Assembly: GCA_900660155.1 (NCBI GenBank)
Contig: CABFPE010000849.1
Coordinates: forward strand, 138,057 to 202,056
Length of the DNA stretch: 64,000 bases
Reading direction: 5' to 3'
Source: Hofstenia miamia
Taxonomy: Eukaryota; Xenacoelomorpha; Acoela; Hofsteniidae
The notes under the pieces are model-generated. The model ran no database searches. It was given only the letters and a program-made list of their open reading frames with translations, and was not told where the DNA came from. Both the position numbers and the translations under genes were made by a program. Positions 1-12,165 of the stretch are shown in pieces (position 1 is the stretch's first letter; every line of letters starts with the position of its first letter).

Positions 1-221
1 TTGTTTCCTACAGAATTCCCTCAACAACAATGATGATAAACTAGCCCAATAGACAAATTTAATAGTACGATATGTATGATCATTATAAGCAAAGTGTAGA
101 ATAAATTACATTTTTGTCTTGTCTTAAACACGTATGTGGGTTTTACCACGTACGTTTATTAAATATTATTATTAATATATATTTTTACTTGGAAATATTT
201 TTCGACCCCACTTTTTTAAAC

Positions 222-512
222 AAGTATGTAAAATAAATATATAAACTAAATTAATGTGGTATTTCCATAAAATAAGTATGTTAATAAAAAAACAAGTATG
301 TAAAATAAGTATGTAAACTAAATTAATGTGATATTTCCAATGTCATGTATAAAAAAGAAAACCCACGTAAAAGTATATAAATGTGTAAAAAGTGATAAAG
401 CATATAAAGAGAAAAAAGTGTATAAAGTAGAAAACCCATGTAAAAGTATATAAATGTGGGAAGGTAAAACTAAAAAGTAAGTAAATGTCGGAAAGTAAAA
501 CTAAAAAAGTAA
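222..512. repeat. degenerate tandem repeat, ~72 bp period
   Basis: The block AAGTATGTAAAATAA followed by an ACTAAATTAATGTG segment occurs at about 222-267 and again at 294-339, 72 bases apart. A second pair (ACCCA[CT]GTAAAAGTATATA) follows at about 361 and 432. The units differ at several sites, so this is an old, drifting minisatellite. No coding content. Confidence 0.55.
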
Positions 513-559
513 AAAAATGCAAACTAAATTAGGTCACATAAATAACACAAAAACTAGTA

Positions 560-700
560 AAATTACATCCATGACGTCAGTAAAACACCCCCCGGCAATA
601 TCCACGAAGTCTCAGATCAAAGGCCATCACTCTCGACCAATCACAAAAAAGTGGGATGAAATTGCCGCGGCTTCTACTACTTACAATGTTTTCGTGCATT
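560..700. promoter_or_regulatory. GC-richer block with CRE palindrome and CCAAT box
   Basis: In otherwise AT-rich DNA this block has the cAMP-response palindrome TGACGTCA at 572-579 and a CCAAT box at 637-641. This could be a promoter or enhancer fragment of a gene outside the window, but no exon was found nearby, and short motifs of this kind also occur by chance. Confidence 0.2.
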
Positions 701-769
701 CAACATTTGTTTGTTTACTTTTTCAGCTGTATGCTTTCTTCCATGCCATTGTTATTTGTTTTTAGATGA

Positions 770-2421
770 TTATTTCTATAGCAGAGTTCTGAAATCATGT
801 TTGAAATTGCAAAATACACAACTAATTTTTTCGAAATTTCCTTGAATTTTTTGTAGAACTACGTGTCTTCAATATATTTTGGAACATCATCAATTTGCAT
901 TACACACATCATAGCGGAAGTGTCTACCTGAAAGTGTAAAGCGAACGTCTACTTAAACTCCCTAATTTTCTCCGCATATTTTTTAAAGAAAGCACCAATG
1001 CCAAACCAAAAACAGTATTCTTATTAGGTATGTATGAAACAACATGAAATTTTTCAATCGCGATAAAAAATTTGTGGAAGTTTGTCAGCAAAGTCGTTAA
1101 AATAATTTTGGAGAAATAACTGTTTCCATCTATTCCGGTTAATAATTTGCAGTGTCAAATTATTGAACCCAACTTAAATTATAGTGGATATTTAGTATGA
1201 TAGTATAATACCCATTTACACATGACGTAAGACATGCATGTCTCCAGTTCTCAAATAGCAAACTTCTAAACACCAAAAACAAGACATTCAGCCACTCAAG
1301 TAGAGGACTTGAAAAATATTCAATTTCAAATCACTTTGATTTTCTCTAGTGTCTTGTCTCGTGTCACTATGTAAACATCAAAAACATGAGACTAGAATGT
1401 TTTCACTGTAATTATTTATTAATTAAGGAAGGAATATTAATAGCAATTAATCTACACTGTGTTATATATGTTTATAATTTTGAATAATATTCAGCGAATT
1501 ATTCTCCGAAATTTAAATTATCTATTTAATTTTTCTGCAAATTAAGGCAAATAAATATTCACTATTTTTATCATTATTTTGAGTGAAAATTTCTAAATTT
1601 TCAAAATTCTATTCATATACATTGTCTTCATAAAAGGCATTGTTATAAAAATATGAATTTTTGATTGTTAGATTTCAACAACATAAAAGTCAAAGGCACT
1701 TAAGTCCGTTCAATTTCTTCTAACAGTGTACAGCATCCATATTAAGAAATAATATGAACGTATTTTCTTAAAATGTATAAATCGGCAATTCAGTAATAGT
1801 TAAATGAGAAAAGCAATCAATATTTTTGTACAATCTCTACAGCTTCTATGAAGATAGTATTCTTGATGATCTTGCTTAAATTGATAAGCCGAGACAATTT
1901 GCTATCATACAACAATCTCATTCAGAAAAACTATGATTTGCGAAAAAATATAGCCACAAAATATATACGAATATTTTATCAAGTAAATTTGAATGAAGAC
2001 TACTCGCAAAGATTCGAATAAAAATATCTTCATCAACCACAACAAATTTCCAACTATATTACAACTAATAGCATAACATTCAACTAAACATGTTCTAAAA
2101 ATTACTTTGCATCTGACGTATATAGAAATCTGATTTATTTTTCAAGAAATGTCGTATTTTTAGGAATTTTTCATATTAAATATTTTAAACCTATTGTTCA
2201 AGCGCATTGTAAAAGTCATATTTTTTTCTGTTGGTCTATTTTGCAGTCTGCTTAAAATATGGTTTTCAGACCTTAGAAAAATTTAAAAACTAATACTTAT
2301 ACTGGATTGTGACTGCTCTAAAACATTTGAAATGAAACATACATGTACATATACATTTGGGGTTGCCAATCTAATTTCTCCAGTTAAGGCTTGCATCATA
2401 TAAAAACTTTTTTCAATGTTT
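770..2421. other. AT-rich, no gene seen
   Basis: No frame with protein-like composition, no terminal repeats and no RNA gene recognised. Confidence 0.5.
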
Positions 2422-2667
2422 GACCAAGTTGGAATTCCACCAGACGATGCTATTATTTCCTCTATTGATCTTCTATATAATGCGTGTGAAATAACCGCTT
2501 ATATCAAGTCATGATTGGAAAATAAGTTTTACTGATATAATTGAAGCAAATCAGTTGGCCACTTCATCAGAATTGTATGCTAAATTACGAAATGTCAACC
2601 AACATTGATTGCAGACGAGAGAACTTTCTCGACGTTGAGAAAACTCAGCCTACGACAGATATTTTAA
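2422..2667 (+). pseudogene. hAT transposase C-terminal remnant
   Basis: The frame at 2593-2667 reads IADERTFSTLRKLSLR, which matches the hAT C-terminal dimerisation signature (aERsFStLrrlKtylR). Upstream, another stretch (DQVGIPPDDAIISSIDL, from 2422) looks like the preceding part of the same domain in a different frame. The scrap is short, frameshifted and interrupted by stops. No terminal inverted repeats were found around it, so it is a decayed piece of a hAT DNA transposon and not a gene. Confidence 0.6.
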
Positions 2668-4488
2668 CCACAATAATATATGGAAAGATATGTGCTGTTA
2701 TAATTTTGTAAAGCCGTTGCTTTAAAAAATTGATTTTTTTATTTTGTAAGAGTTTCTGTATTTGTTATATATCTCGTTTAAAAGGATAATTTTGAAAAAT
2801 GGTCATATTTTGGGGAATATTTAATTAAATTCTGTCATATTTTGTCATAAAAATAAGGTAATACTTTGTATTTTAGTCATATTTCTGGTTGAGCTAGTAA
2901 TAACTAATGGGATTTCACATTACAAAAATAAACATACCGCGGTTTATTAGAACGTTTGAGAATAAAAAACAATATATGGATCATATTTATTTTGGATGAA
3001 AGCTAGATTTTTATATCCCACACATGTGTTGTGTAAACAACAAACTACAAAACTCCACACAAGGACAAGCCCGGTTTAACATGCCTTTCCTCATTTCTAA
3101 TTAGGCAACTTCTAATAATTTTATATATTGTACTCCTCTGCTTCAACTTTTACGTCTTATAACTGATATAAATTTGCTTCTCATGAGAAAAGTTAGTGTT
3201 TCTAAAGCAGTTAGACCGGCCGGATCAGGATTTTTATCATGCCGGTTAACACTGGTCAAGTGACTCATTGAGTGCTGCGAGGCAGTCAGCCAATTTGGGC
3301 CCAAATTCTACAGCGATTATTGCAGCACAGGATATTTCTTGCAAATCCCTAGCGAGTTGCTCACGTTTAATAAACAGAAAATACATTGCGCCTGCTGCAC
3401 TCTCAGCTACTACTTGGGGGAAATGTAGTTAGAAAATATCAAGAAAGGGTGGCAATGTTGAATTAGGCAACTTTCTTCACACTCAAAGAGAAAGCTATCT
3501 ATTTTACGTGTTAGAGAGCAAGATTATGAAGTTTTCAGCCAATACATTTACATTTCACCAAAACTGTTGGACAACCTTTTAAAAGGCTTTCTCATTAAAA
3601 AATATCGGAACATGAAAATGTGATTGCACACTGACCCAGTCCGCTCACAGGTAGCAAAAAATTGTTTAATGTATCATTTTTTGTAGTAATAAAAATAATA
3701 CTTCCCTCATATCGAATTTTAAGTTATATGTATTGAATTGGTAACATATTCGAAATTATATTTTAACTGCATATATATAGAGCGACCTAAATGGCCGAAT
3801 ATTGTCCTTTGCTACCAAATACCGACCGTAATCTTAAGTGTACTGGCCACAAATAGACTAATCCTACTATCTGCTAGGCCATTTTTAGAAATTGAATAAA
3901 CTTTTGCACAGTAGGTTATCACTGAGTTCGCAAACTACATTGGTAAAAGCCTTAAAATTTGCAATACAAAGACGAATGATCTCTTCCAGTTCTCGCAATA
4001 TAAACCATTTCAGTTTCTGCTCTTAGCTGAATTGTCCGCAAAGTATTTGGTACAACAATCTCAGAAAACGAGACTGAACGCTACATCCCCACGTTTGAAA
4101 ACTCTCCTCGTTGAAAGAAACTACTTTTTAAACGAGACTTTGTAAATTTGAATAACTATAATATGAAAAAAAAATTTTCTCAATCTTCATCTTTCAGTTT
4201 TCTCTGCTTAACTTTGAAAAAAATGTTCCCGTAGTATTGCAAATATCAAATTCTGGGCACCTAACGAAACCGGTCAAAATTCCGCATCGGTTCTAACTCT
4301 GTCCTAGAGATGTGCAGCAGAGAACCTTTGCTGTTAAATTTCATGCCCAGTTACCGCCGTGGTCGAGAGCGAGCTACAGATTGTAGAACTAGAGAAAGAG
4401 GGTATATCGTCAAAATTCTTCCGCTTTTGCTTATGTTAGCAGTTTTGAGTGTGGCCGGATTTACACTAAGTAAATCAACCATTTAAAG
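2668..4488. other. no gene seen; GC-moderate block at 3210-3430
   Basis: No coding frame or RNA gene recognised. The 3210-3430 stretch is richer in G+C and may be an old repeat, but I could not assign it. At about 4308-4320 there is a single TAGAGATGTGC motif, the same terminal motif as the MITE at 5307, without a partner. Confidence 0.4.
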
Positions 4489-4883
4489 CATTGGTTCTCA
4501 ATCGGGGCACACATGGACCCTGGAGAACCACACACAAAAAACCAATTGGGGGTGCGCAAGAACATTTTGGTGTTTCATAGGGCAATTCTAATTTAGAAAC
4601 GGCTTCATTACTGAAAATGGAATTTCTGCAGAAATTCGCACAAGTTTACAATAGTAAAAATAAAAATATCACGCAGCTAGTCTACTTTTTATAGCAATTA
4701 AATAGAAGATAAAAGCAAAATTTTAGAGTACCGCAAATTTAAAATAAAGCATAGTTATTTACTATATCTTTAATGTTAACAATTCTTTTAGTATTTTATT
4801 AGTGATTTTTTGTGGGGAAGAGGGTCCAGTTAAAAATTAAGAAGAAAAAGGGTCGATGGATAAAAAAACGTTGAGAAACACTG
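4489..4883. mobile_element. hAT-type MITE, 395 bp
   Basis: The left end CATTGGTTCTCAATC and the reverse complement of the right end (CAGTGTTTCTCAACG) are imperfect terminal inverted repeats of the widespread hAT type CAGTGGTTCTCAACC. The flanks ATTTAAAG (4481-4488) and ATTTAACC (4884-4891) look like a diverged 8-bp target duplication. It has no coding capacity and is a non-autonomous element. Confidence 0.75.
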
Positions 4884-5306
4884 ATTTAACCTATAGACTG
4901 CGATTATTCCCGAAACTTGCTAAAGAGTGTAAATGCGCCATCTGTTGAATCACATAATTATTGAAATAAGGGAATAATGAAAAATCTCAATAGGATGGGA
5001 AATCTGAATTTCCAAATGCCTAGCAAGTCTCAGTAAGTGATTCAATTAGGAGAAATAATTTCACTGAAACTTCAATTATCCATGTATATAATTAACATTC
5101 AATTACACTTAAAAACATGTCAACTTCATTAACACCAACTAATTATGGCACTCAATTAAAGCTAAAGAAGCAATAGTAATAAATATATATAGAATGCGCA
5201 TTAAGCAAGCAATTTAATGATACAAGTCAATGCCAATGTCTCCATAGCATTTCATTGTAAGCTACGGCTAGACGGGGAAATGCATCTGATAATTTGCAAT
5301 TCAGAC

Positions 5307-5611
5307 TAGAGATGTGTGTAATTGCGGTTTACCACTATGACAAAACATGCGGTGACACCGTCTGTCAAAGAAACAACTTTATGAATTGGAGGAAAAATAA
5401 ATATCAAAAATACCAATATTACTATTTTAAGAAAAATATAAACATTAAATATTAATAAAATTTGTAATTTAGACGACGAGAATATTTAGCAGTAACTTTC
5501 GAGCCATTGCAGTATACCGCGGTGAGTTTCATTCTTTTGCCGTGCAGGCGGCCATAAAATGATGTTGCGGTGCGGCAAGTGTTAGGAAAATTTCTACCGC
5601 GCACATCTCTA
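5307..5611. mobile_element. hAT-type MITE, 305 bp
   Basis: Ends are TAGAGATGTG and its complement CACATCTCTA. Flanking octamers ATTCAGAC and GTTCAAAC match at 6 of 8 positions, as expected for an old hAT target duplication. The interior is G+C richer than the surroundings (GCGGT-type motifs near both ends) and non-coding. Confidence 0.65.
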
Positions 5612-8600
5612 GTTCAAACGCATTTGAAGCTGAAGTGCAATTATCTCGAGCGGTAACGAGAGAAGACACTTATTATTCAGATTCATCTGCGTAGCTTCAA
5701 AGTAAAATACAACAAATAATTTATTGTGAAATACATTAAAATTTAAACATAAAATCGACATAAAGCACAAACAATATACAAAGATCCAATTTACAGCAGT
5801 CTGTCCAAAAGTTTGATAAAAGAACCTAAAAAATCGGGATAAACTTGGGAATATATGTAATCTATAAATACGTATGCAAATCTAACTATGATCAATGGAA
5901 CTCTCAAACTTCGCTTAGTGCATACTCTTTAGTTACAAAATTAATACCAATAAATTTAATAACAAACATTTGGAATATTAAGAAAAATTTATGTAAAAAA
6001 GTTAAATGTAGATGCGAAACTGAAATATATTCTTGTTATGATATCGTAGAAATGTAGTGCAGCTTTGACGAGTCAGAAAATAGTAGTGCCGCCTGAAACA
6101 GTATATTCTAAGGAACTGTTAGCATTCGGTTACTAAAAGTTACGGATACGATTTTTTTGAGTAATTGAGATCTGGAAAAGTTGTTAGTGTTTTCCCAATT
6201 CAAGATTCGCAGTTCACAAATATAACTAGTAATCTTCTATAATTACTACAAAATGATAAACTTTAATGATTCTAGAGTTTGGCAACATGCAAACTTCTAG
6301 TAGCGTCACTGATGGGGTGCGGTCACATGGTAAAAATATTATTCTCCGAAAATAGAAGTCAAGCTTATTCGAAGCAATTTTAAACAAATTTGGCGCCCTA
6401 AAATTTGGAATTTGGAGCTTCTGGGGCCCCAAAATAACAAAGCAATTCATAAAATATAGAAAATATGACGCCCACATTTCAGAAAAATATTTTAAAATAA
6501 TTTTAGACCACTTTAGAGGCACAATATTTATGCATATGCATGTGTACAAAATATTAGGTAGTAAAATCTATTTAGTATACACAAAAACGGTTAATGAGAA
6601 TTTAATACATAAATTTGGGGGGAGTGGGGTCCTATTTTGACATCACACAGCGGACCCACAAATGTACAGTGCCGCCACTGCTGACTTTTAGACGTTTATT
6701 TTAAAAAAACAATATAAAATATACAAATACAGAATTTTAAAAATATGGCATAGAAAATCAGCTACAGAAAGAGCCAATCAGCTATTGTACCTTAAACTAT
6801 AACAATGAGAAGAAAGCTCTCCACCTTTTATCGTCTGACACCTATCACGAAGCAACTTTATAAATAAAACCGGTAGCGGCGAGGAAAGTGGAGAATTGTC
6901 TAATCTAATAATGAAACTGTCACAATTTAACAAGAGACGAAACTGTCAAAAGAAGATTTGGAAATTCTGCCAATTTTATTAAAATATTCAAGGATTGTTG
7001 AAAACATTTTCCATTAATTTTTCATTTTAAAGCAAATTTAAAAATATTAATAAAACGCAACCGACTGAATTAATTGAACAAGTTTTGAAGTGCTACTTGT
7101 TATACGTGAGTGGTCTTTATGGATGTACCGTAATCCGCTATCTGGATTTTAGAAGATAACATATTTGCAATATCATTCGTAAATTATAAGATAAAATTTG
7201 ATTAAAATGGAATTTTAGAAGAAAAATATTTTTTCCATGATACCCAATTTGTCATGCAACAAAACACATATCAGAACTAGTATATTCCGTTGAATTGACA
7301 ATACATTTGCATGTATGCTGAATATTGATTCACTTCGGACACCCGATGATTTATTTTCACACACAAGAGGTTGATATTAATTGAGAAATGAGGTTGTTCT
7401 TCAGTAATAAATGAACAATATATTATAATATATTATATAATAAATTCATCTTCAGCAAATACTCAGTAAATCATCTTATTTTTTCAATCTTGAAAAACAT
7501 TTTGAGGGTAAATTTATATTTTTCATTTTGAATACTATTTCTCATCCCTATCCCCAAGGTAGCTTTGTAATTTTAACTATATGAAATATTTTTGGAGAGA
7601 ACATTTTATTGGCATTGTGCAGATAACTGCATCGCTGAAAATTGCCTGATCACATGGATATGGTGATAAAATTTAGGCTCTGATATAATAAAGGAAATAT
7701 AACGAACTTTCAATAATTCTCAAGCCCCCAAATTTGACTTAACCATTAAGACGTAAAACTTGTTCAAAGAGAAAAAGAGAGTCCAAAGAAGTTTAAATGG
7801 ATTTTTTTCTCACTATAATTATGATTCTTAATTAAAATGACTTGCTAAATCTGCATTATTGCAGGATAAACAAAACACATAGGTGCATGTAGGTAGGCAA
7901 AAGGATTATGAGCATGAAAAAATATTATTTAACATGGAAATTACCTTTCCAACAGGAAAAACTAATTTCACACATGATTGAAAAGCAACTACTTGACCAA
8001 TTAAAATAACAGAAAGCATATTTCATAAATAATTAGGTGCTAAATTCGCGTTGGTGAAAAATGCTAACATGTCTGTTAAAATTATATCGATCCGTTTAAC
8101 GAAATAAAATTGCGTTGGAAATAATGAAAATTTACACGTTCAACTCCCTCAATGACGAAGAATCACAGAACAAAAGCGAGAAGCCAAAGAATGGTTGTAT
8201 TTCGAGTGGATTTTAGTAGACAAATGTGAACTGTGCGATAGGAAAGGGGTGCACAACAGCTCACAAAAACGTACACGAAACTACTTTTCAAATATTACTT
8301 TAAAAAATGAAATATGAATAAATTTTTAATAAATCAAGAAACTAAGAAACTTGTCAATTGGTTTTATGTTTATCTGTCGTTCTCATATATTACCACAAAA
8401 AACAATAATAATTGAATTCTACCGGCAACTGTAAGTCTACAGCAAAAACAAAAATAAACTTTTACGACAAAAACAAGAACATTCGAAGAAGAAAAAAAGG
8501 AATTAATTTAGAGTGGATGCCACATTCTGAGATAGATAAATAAGTGGGAATTCCAATGGCATCAAATTTATATTATAAAAGCAACCTAGCATAAACCACA

Positions 8601-8764
8601 TGCGCATATTTTTTTAAAATCCCAATGATTTTTTGCTGAAACAACGAGAAATTGAAAATGATTACGAAAAACACAGTATTGCTAAGAAATGGTGAAGATA
8701 TTTTAACAACGAATTATAACTACGTTGAAAGAGTTGCTAAGTGAAATTATATATGTCATCTGCC
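5612..8764. other. no gene seen
   Basis: Several short open frames lie here but none resembles a known protein. A short palindrome (CAGTG CCGC CACTG) sits at about 6669-6682 and may be a transposon end. Nothing else recognisable. Confidence 0.4.
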
Positions 8765-9100
8765 TTGGAACCGTGCCGTGTTTTATTTCGTTCCGTGTAT
8801 TGTCGTGCTCGTGTCATACCCGTGTCGTGTTCGTGCCAGCATTAAAATACGAATAAAATATATTTGTTGATTTGATTTTCTAAATAAATTAATTTGCATA
8901 TTTAAATCATCGAAAATTTTGTTTCTTGAATAACTTGTTAAACTATTGAAACAATTTGCCGGCAAAAACGTTTTATTTATACAGGTTTATTCTAAGATGC
9001 CTCTTACATTCAACGAACAATTTGTAAATTTCGTTCCGTGTCGGGCTAGTGATGGAATTTTTTTAAAATTTCGTGCCGAAAAATCAAGGCACGGTTCCAA
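8765..9100. mobile_element. MITE with GGAACCGTGCC ends, copy 1
   Basis: The left end TTGGAACCGTGCCGTG and the right end GGCACGGTTCCAA are inverted repeats. The interior has repeated CGTGT/CGTGC motifs near both ends and an AT-rich core. A related copy with the same core lies at 10247-10535 in the same orientation. I could not see a convincing target duplication, so the superfamily is open (hAT is likely). Confidence 0.6.
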
Positions 9101-9501
9101 CACTGTGTCATGTAAATGTATAATCCGTGAAGAACAATATCTAAGCTAATAATGCTTCTACAATACGGCTTTTTGAATATTTCGAAGTTCGAATAAAAAA
9201 GGGATTTAGCAATGTTCATTTGTACAAACATGGGTCATCATGCTTGCACAAGAAAAAATGAAGTACTGTAAGTGTAAGAAAAAACGAGGTTGTCGCGAAT
9301 TGATATATTGAAGGCGGGAGATTCCACACTAATGCAGAATATTTAATTAAAGAGATGCTAAAAGAGAAATCGATATAACGAATGGTAGAAGAAATAGCAC
9401 ATTGGATTGCATGTTGTTTAAATATTAACTGTCGATTTTATAAACTTAGAATAGAATAGAAACAATTATATATTACAATATAAATAGATTTTTAATTATT
9501 T

Positions 9502-9732
9502 AGTTCTGATGAGAAGGAGCAATGGAAATGATTTGTGACTAAACTTCCCGCCATTGTAATAGGTTTAAAGGAAGAATGGGAAATTAAGGAATACAATAAA
9601 AGCTATTTAAATATGCGTTATAATGAACCTACACCGCCTAAAGCCATATAGCAGTTCAAATTAAATAATATAGAGGGAATACCAGAGAGACTATTGAATA
9701 AGGAAGTGAAGTGCTTCATATCATACAGCTAA
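9502..9732 (+). pseudogene. possible decayed coding segment, unrecognised
   Basis: One frame reads 76 codons with two internal stops, and its composition looks protein-like (KLPAIVIGLKEEWEIK, then RYNEPTPPKAI). I do not recognise the family. It lies between two MITE copies and could be a piece of an autonomous relative, or chance. Confidence 0.2.
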
Positions 9733-10246
9733 ATATGGTAAAACATTGTGTAAATATCATTGACTAGAAAATATTAGATTTATAGAATCTTTTATAACAT
9801 TTGACTTCTGGACGAAAGATTTGCTTAAGGCGGAAGAAAAATTGAGCTTAAAGCAAAGTGAACGTTTTCCGAAAAACTGATTTCTTTATTGTGATTAAAC
9901 CATTTCCAAACCACCCGAACGCAACACATACGATTCCGTAAGATATTAATGAAATTAACAGAAAAATTAAGACCCTACATAACTTTTGAAGAACTTTTAT
10001 TAGAGAAATTTAAAGTTCTACTGCCAACTGTAATTTGATATGTCAGGTAATTTCATGAAAAATAAGTTAATTAAAATATGAATAAAATTAGAGACTAACT
10101 ATTTCCGTAATATAATTAGAGTTCTGATTGCTTACACGTAAAACTTCTTTCAAAACAATGTCATTCGAAACCAATGCACATTTTATAGAAATTAATAATT
10201 CTGATCCTACAATCGTGCTGTATTGACTGATGGATTCTGAACAGCG

Positions 10247-10535
10247 TTGAAACCGTGCCGTGCTCGTTTCCACATTCAAATAAGTATTAAGTATATTTTT
10301 TACTTTGATTTTCGAATTATATTAATTTGCACATTAAAATTATCAAAAATTTTGTTTCTTGAACAATTTCATAAACTATTGAAACAAATTGCCGAAAAAA
10401 ACATTTCAGTCATACAGGTTTAATCTAAGACGCCTTTTATATTCAACAAAAAATATATAGATTGTCGTCACGCGCTCGTGCCTAACTGCATCTTTTCAAG
10501 CCGTGCTCGGGCCGAAAAATAAAAGACGGTTCTAA
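10247..10535. mobile_element. MITE with GAACCGTGCC ends, copy 2
   Basis: Same family as the element at 8765: left end TTGAAACCGTGCCG, right end GACGGTTCTAA, and a shared core (for example AAATTTTGTTTCTTGAA and the CAGGTTTA-TCTAAGA segment). It is more diverged from an ideal inverted repeat than copy 1. Non-coding. Confidence 0.55.
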
Positions 10536-10709
10536 CCCTGACTAAAAACCATTTCCTGACGATTAACTAGTCCATTGAACACCATAAAATTACAGCGTTT
10601 ATTTTCAACAAATTCAATAAAGACTAATAAATTATATTTTTACCACTAGTTAATCTCTCAGACCTAAATTAGATCCAAATGTTTTAAATCAAATACACGC
10701 TTAAATTAA

Positions 10710-11042
10710 GGCTGTGAAATTCGGAAAGTGGAATTTCGATTCGATTCTATTTGATTTTATTTATTTCCATTCGATTCGATTTTTGTTGAACCACACAGCC
10801 TTAGCTTGACTTCGGTGATCTGGTGTGCGGACGTATTGCGAACGTGGTATTGTCCTACATACTATATAAATATTCATTGTAGTACTTATATTAACAGTAA
10901 TTATATTAAATGACAATTATATCAATGTCATTTTTTCAAAGGGGATCATGTTAATACGAACCTGTCAATTCCGATGCTTGGTTGCTAAAAAATCGGAAAG
11001 GTTCGATTCGATTCGATTCGATTTTTGCTGAATCGCACAGCC
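10710..11042. mobile_element. MITE with GGCTGTG ends and GATTC repeats
   Basis: Begins GGCTGTGAAATTCGG and ends with the inverse motif CGCACAGCC. It is flanked by TTAAATTAA and TTAATTTAA (8 of 9 alike), which may be a target duplication or a TTAA site. Inside, pentamer runs of GATTC (GATTCGATTCGATT) occur near both ends. A second internal CACAGCCTTA at about 10795 suggests a short copy plus an insertion. Confidence 0.5.
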
Positions 11043-11642
11043 TTAATTTAAATCAGCATCGACTGTGTACAGAGTTTAGTAAAACAAAAAATGTTAATCG
11101 CTACAAAAGACTTTAAAAAGTCCATGTGATGCAAAATTATAAATGAGAGATTTTACACCTAAACAAAACTTTCCATTTTAAGAATTCGTTTCTTACTAAA
11201 TTTCATAAATAAAAACTTAAATTTATAGCAGTAATTAAACTAAATACGAAAATAAATCCTCTATTATTACTTTATGCATTCCACTGATTTACTCAGCTAA
11301 CAGAATAAATCTACATTAATGATAGAATTTACAAAGTATGGTACTAAGTAAAATATATAATTGGGCCCAAAATTAATGGTACTAGAACTATAAACATAGA
11401 TTTGAAGTAATTTTACGATTTTTCTAAGCTCAGATTGGAATTCCTCGTGCCTTTCCTGTTCAGAAAATGTGTAATTTTAGCATGGTCATTTTTTACTAAA
11501 TTTTTTTCTAACCACACTAATTGCAAAACCAATCATGTAGTTGGGTTTGATGAGTGTAATTACATCTTGTTCGCAGCTTACTTAAAGATGGAAAAACCCA
11601 AGAGGAAAACTGAATATTGTACCTACGAGAAGAAGTAAATCA
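11043..11642. other. 3' flank of the LHFPL-like gene
   Basis: This is the region downstream of the minus-strand stop codon and is expected to hold the 3' untranslated region. No minus-strand AATAAA was seen in it, so the polyadenylation site is undetermined. Confidence 0.35.
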
Positions 11643-11912
11643 CTAGACAGTGCAAATGCAAAATGATCCATTTTGACGTTCACGTCGCACTCGAGCTGAA
11701 TTGACGGCTTTGTCGGCACAGTATGACAACATGGCGGAAATCATTGTGAATCCAATGGACGCCAGCATCAAATAGATAGCCCAACCTAGTTGACATTTTC
11801 CCGGATTAAAATAAGTCGCACTGGCTCCACAGTAATGGGTTTGAAGTGCAGGAGCTCCAAAACCAGCAGAAAACAATCCCAAACCAACAACAAATAGAAG
11901 TCCAGACACACC
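11643..11912 (-). CDS. LHFPL: LHFPL-like tetraspan protein, terminal coding exon
   Basis: This is the last coding exon of a four-pass membrane protein. The acceptor (TTTTTTAG, minus strand) abuts 11912 and the frame enters in phase 0 with GVSGLLFVV, then runs 89 codons to TAG at 11643. It supplies most of the third membrane segment, the second extracellular loop with two cysteines (HYCGASA and PGKCQLGWA, about residues 166 and 178 of the visible protein), the fourth membrane segment, and a short tail ending NGSFCICTV. LHFPL2 has the same landmarks: LQGIAG, AGWG, YCG, GDCSLGWAFY, and a short cysteine-bearing tail. LHFPL proteins are small tetraspans of the claudin/PMP22 type; LHFPL5 and LHFPL3/4 act in mechanotransduction and GABA-A receptor complexes, but the role of this one is unknown. 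Family call is strong; LHFPL2 orthology is inference. Confidence 0.88.
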   Translation of the reverse strand, partial: GVSGLLFVVGLGLFSAGFGAPALQTHYCGASATYFNPGKCQLGWAIYLMLASIGFTMISAMLSYCADKAVNSARVRRERQNGSFCICTV

Positions 11913-11986
11913 CTAAAAAACACTTATTTGGAATATAATATTAGAAGCACCAAAACCATTCACACAAAAAGACATTAAGTCCCGGT

Positions 11987-12165
11987 GTCAAAGTGAAATT
12001 CGTAACATAACAGTTGGCGACGGGAGTGGGCATAGATCAACTTTTGAGAAAAACCCGCCTTAAACTTAAACAGTAAACGTCCTTTTAGTTAGTTAATAAG
12101 ATAGGTAGTAAATTCGTCCCATCGCTACTGATCCTACAAGTCAGATTTTGGTTTATTAAATCGTG
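11987..12165 (+). repeat. dispersed repeat, copy near the 3' end of intron 2
   Basis: Contains GTAACATAACAGTTGGCGAC followed by a GGGAGTGGG segment, and weaker similarity that continues for about 170 bases to the copy at 17441-17620. The TAACA then TTGGCGACG arrangement looks like the inner edge of an LTR followed by a primer-binding site of a Ty3/Gypsy-type retroelement, so it may be a fossil end of one. This is inference; no coding part remains. Confidence 0.35.

Noticed and set aside
6226-6549. 107-codon minus-strand open frame
   Set aside because: No recognisable motif, composition close to translated AT-rich noncoding DNA.
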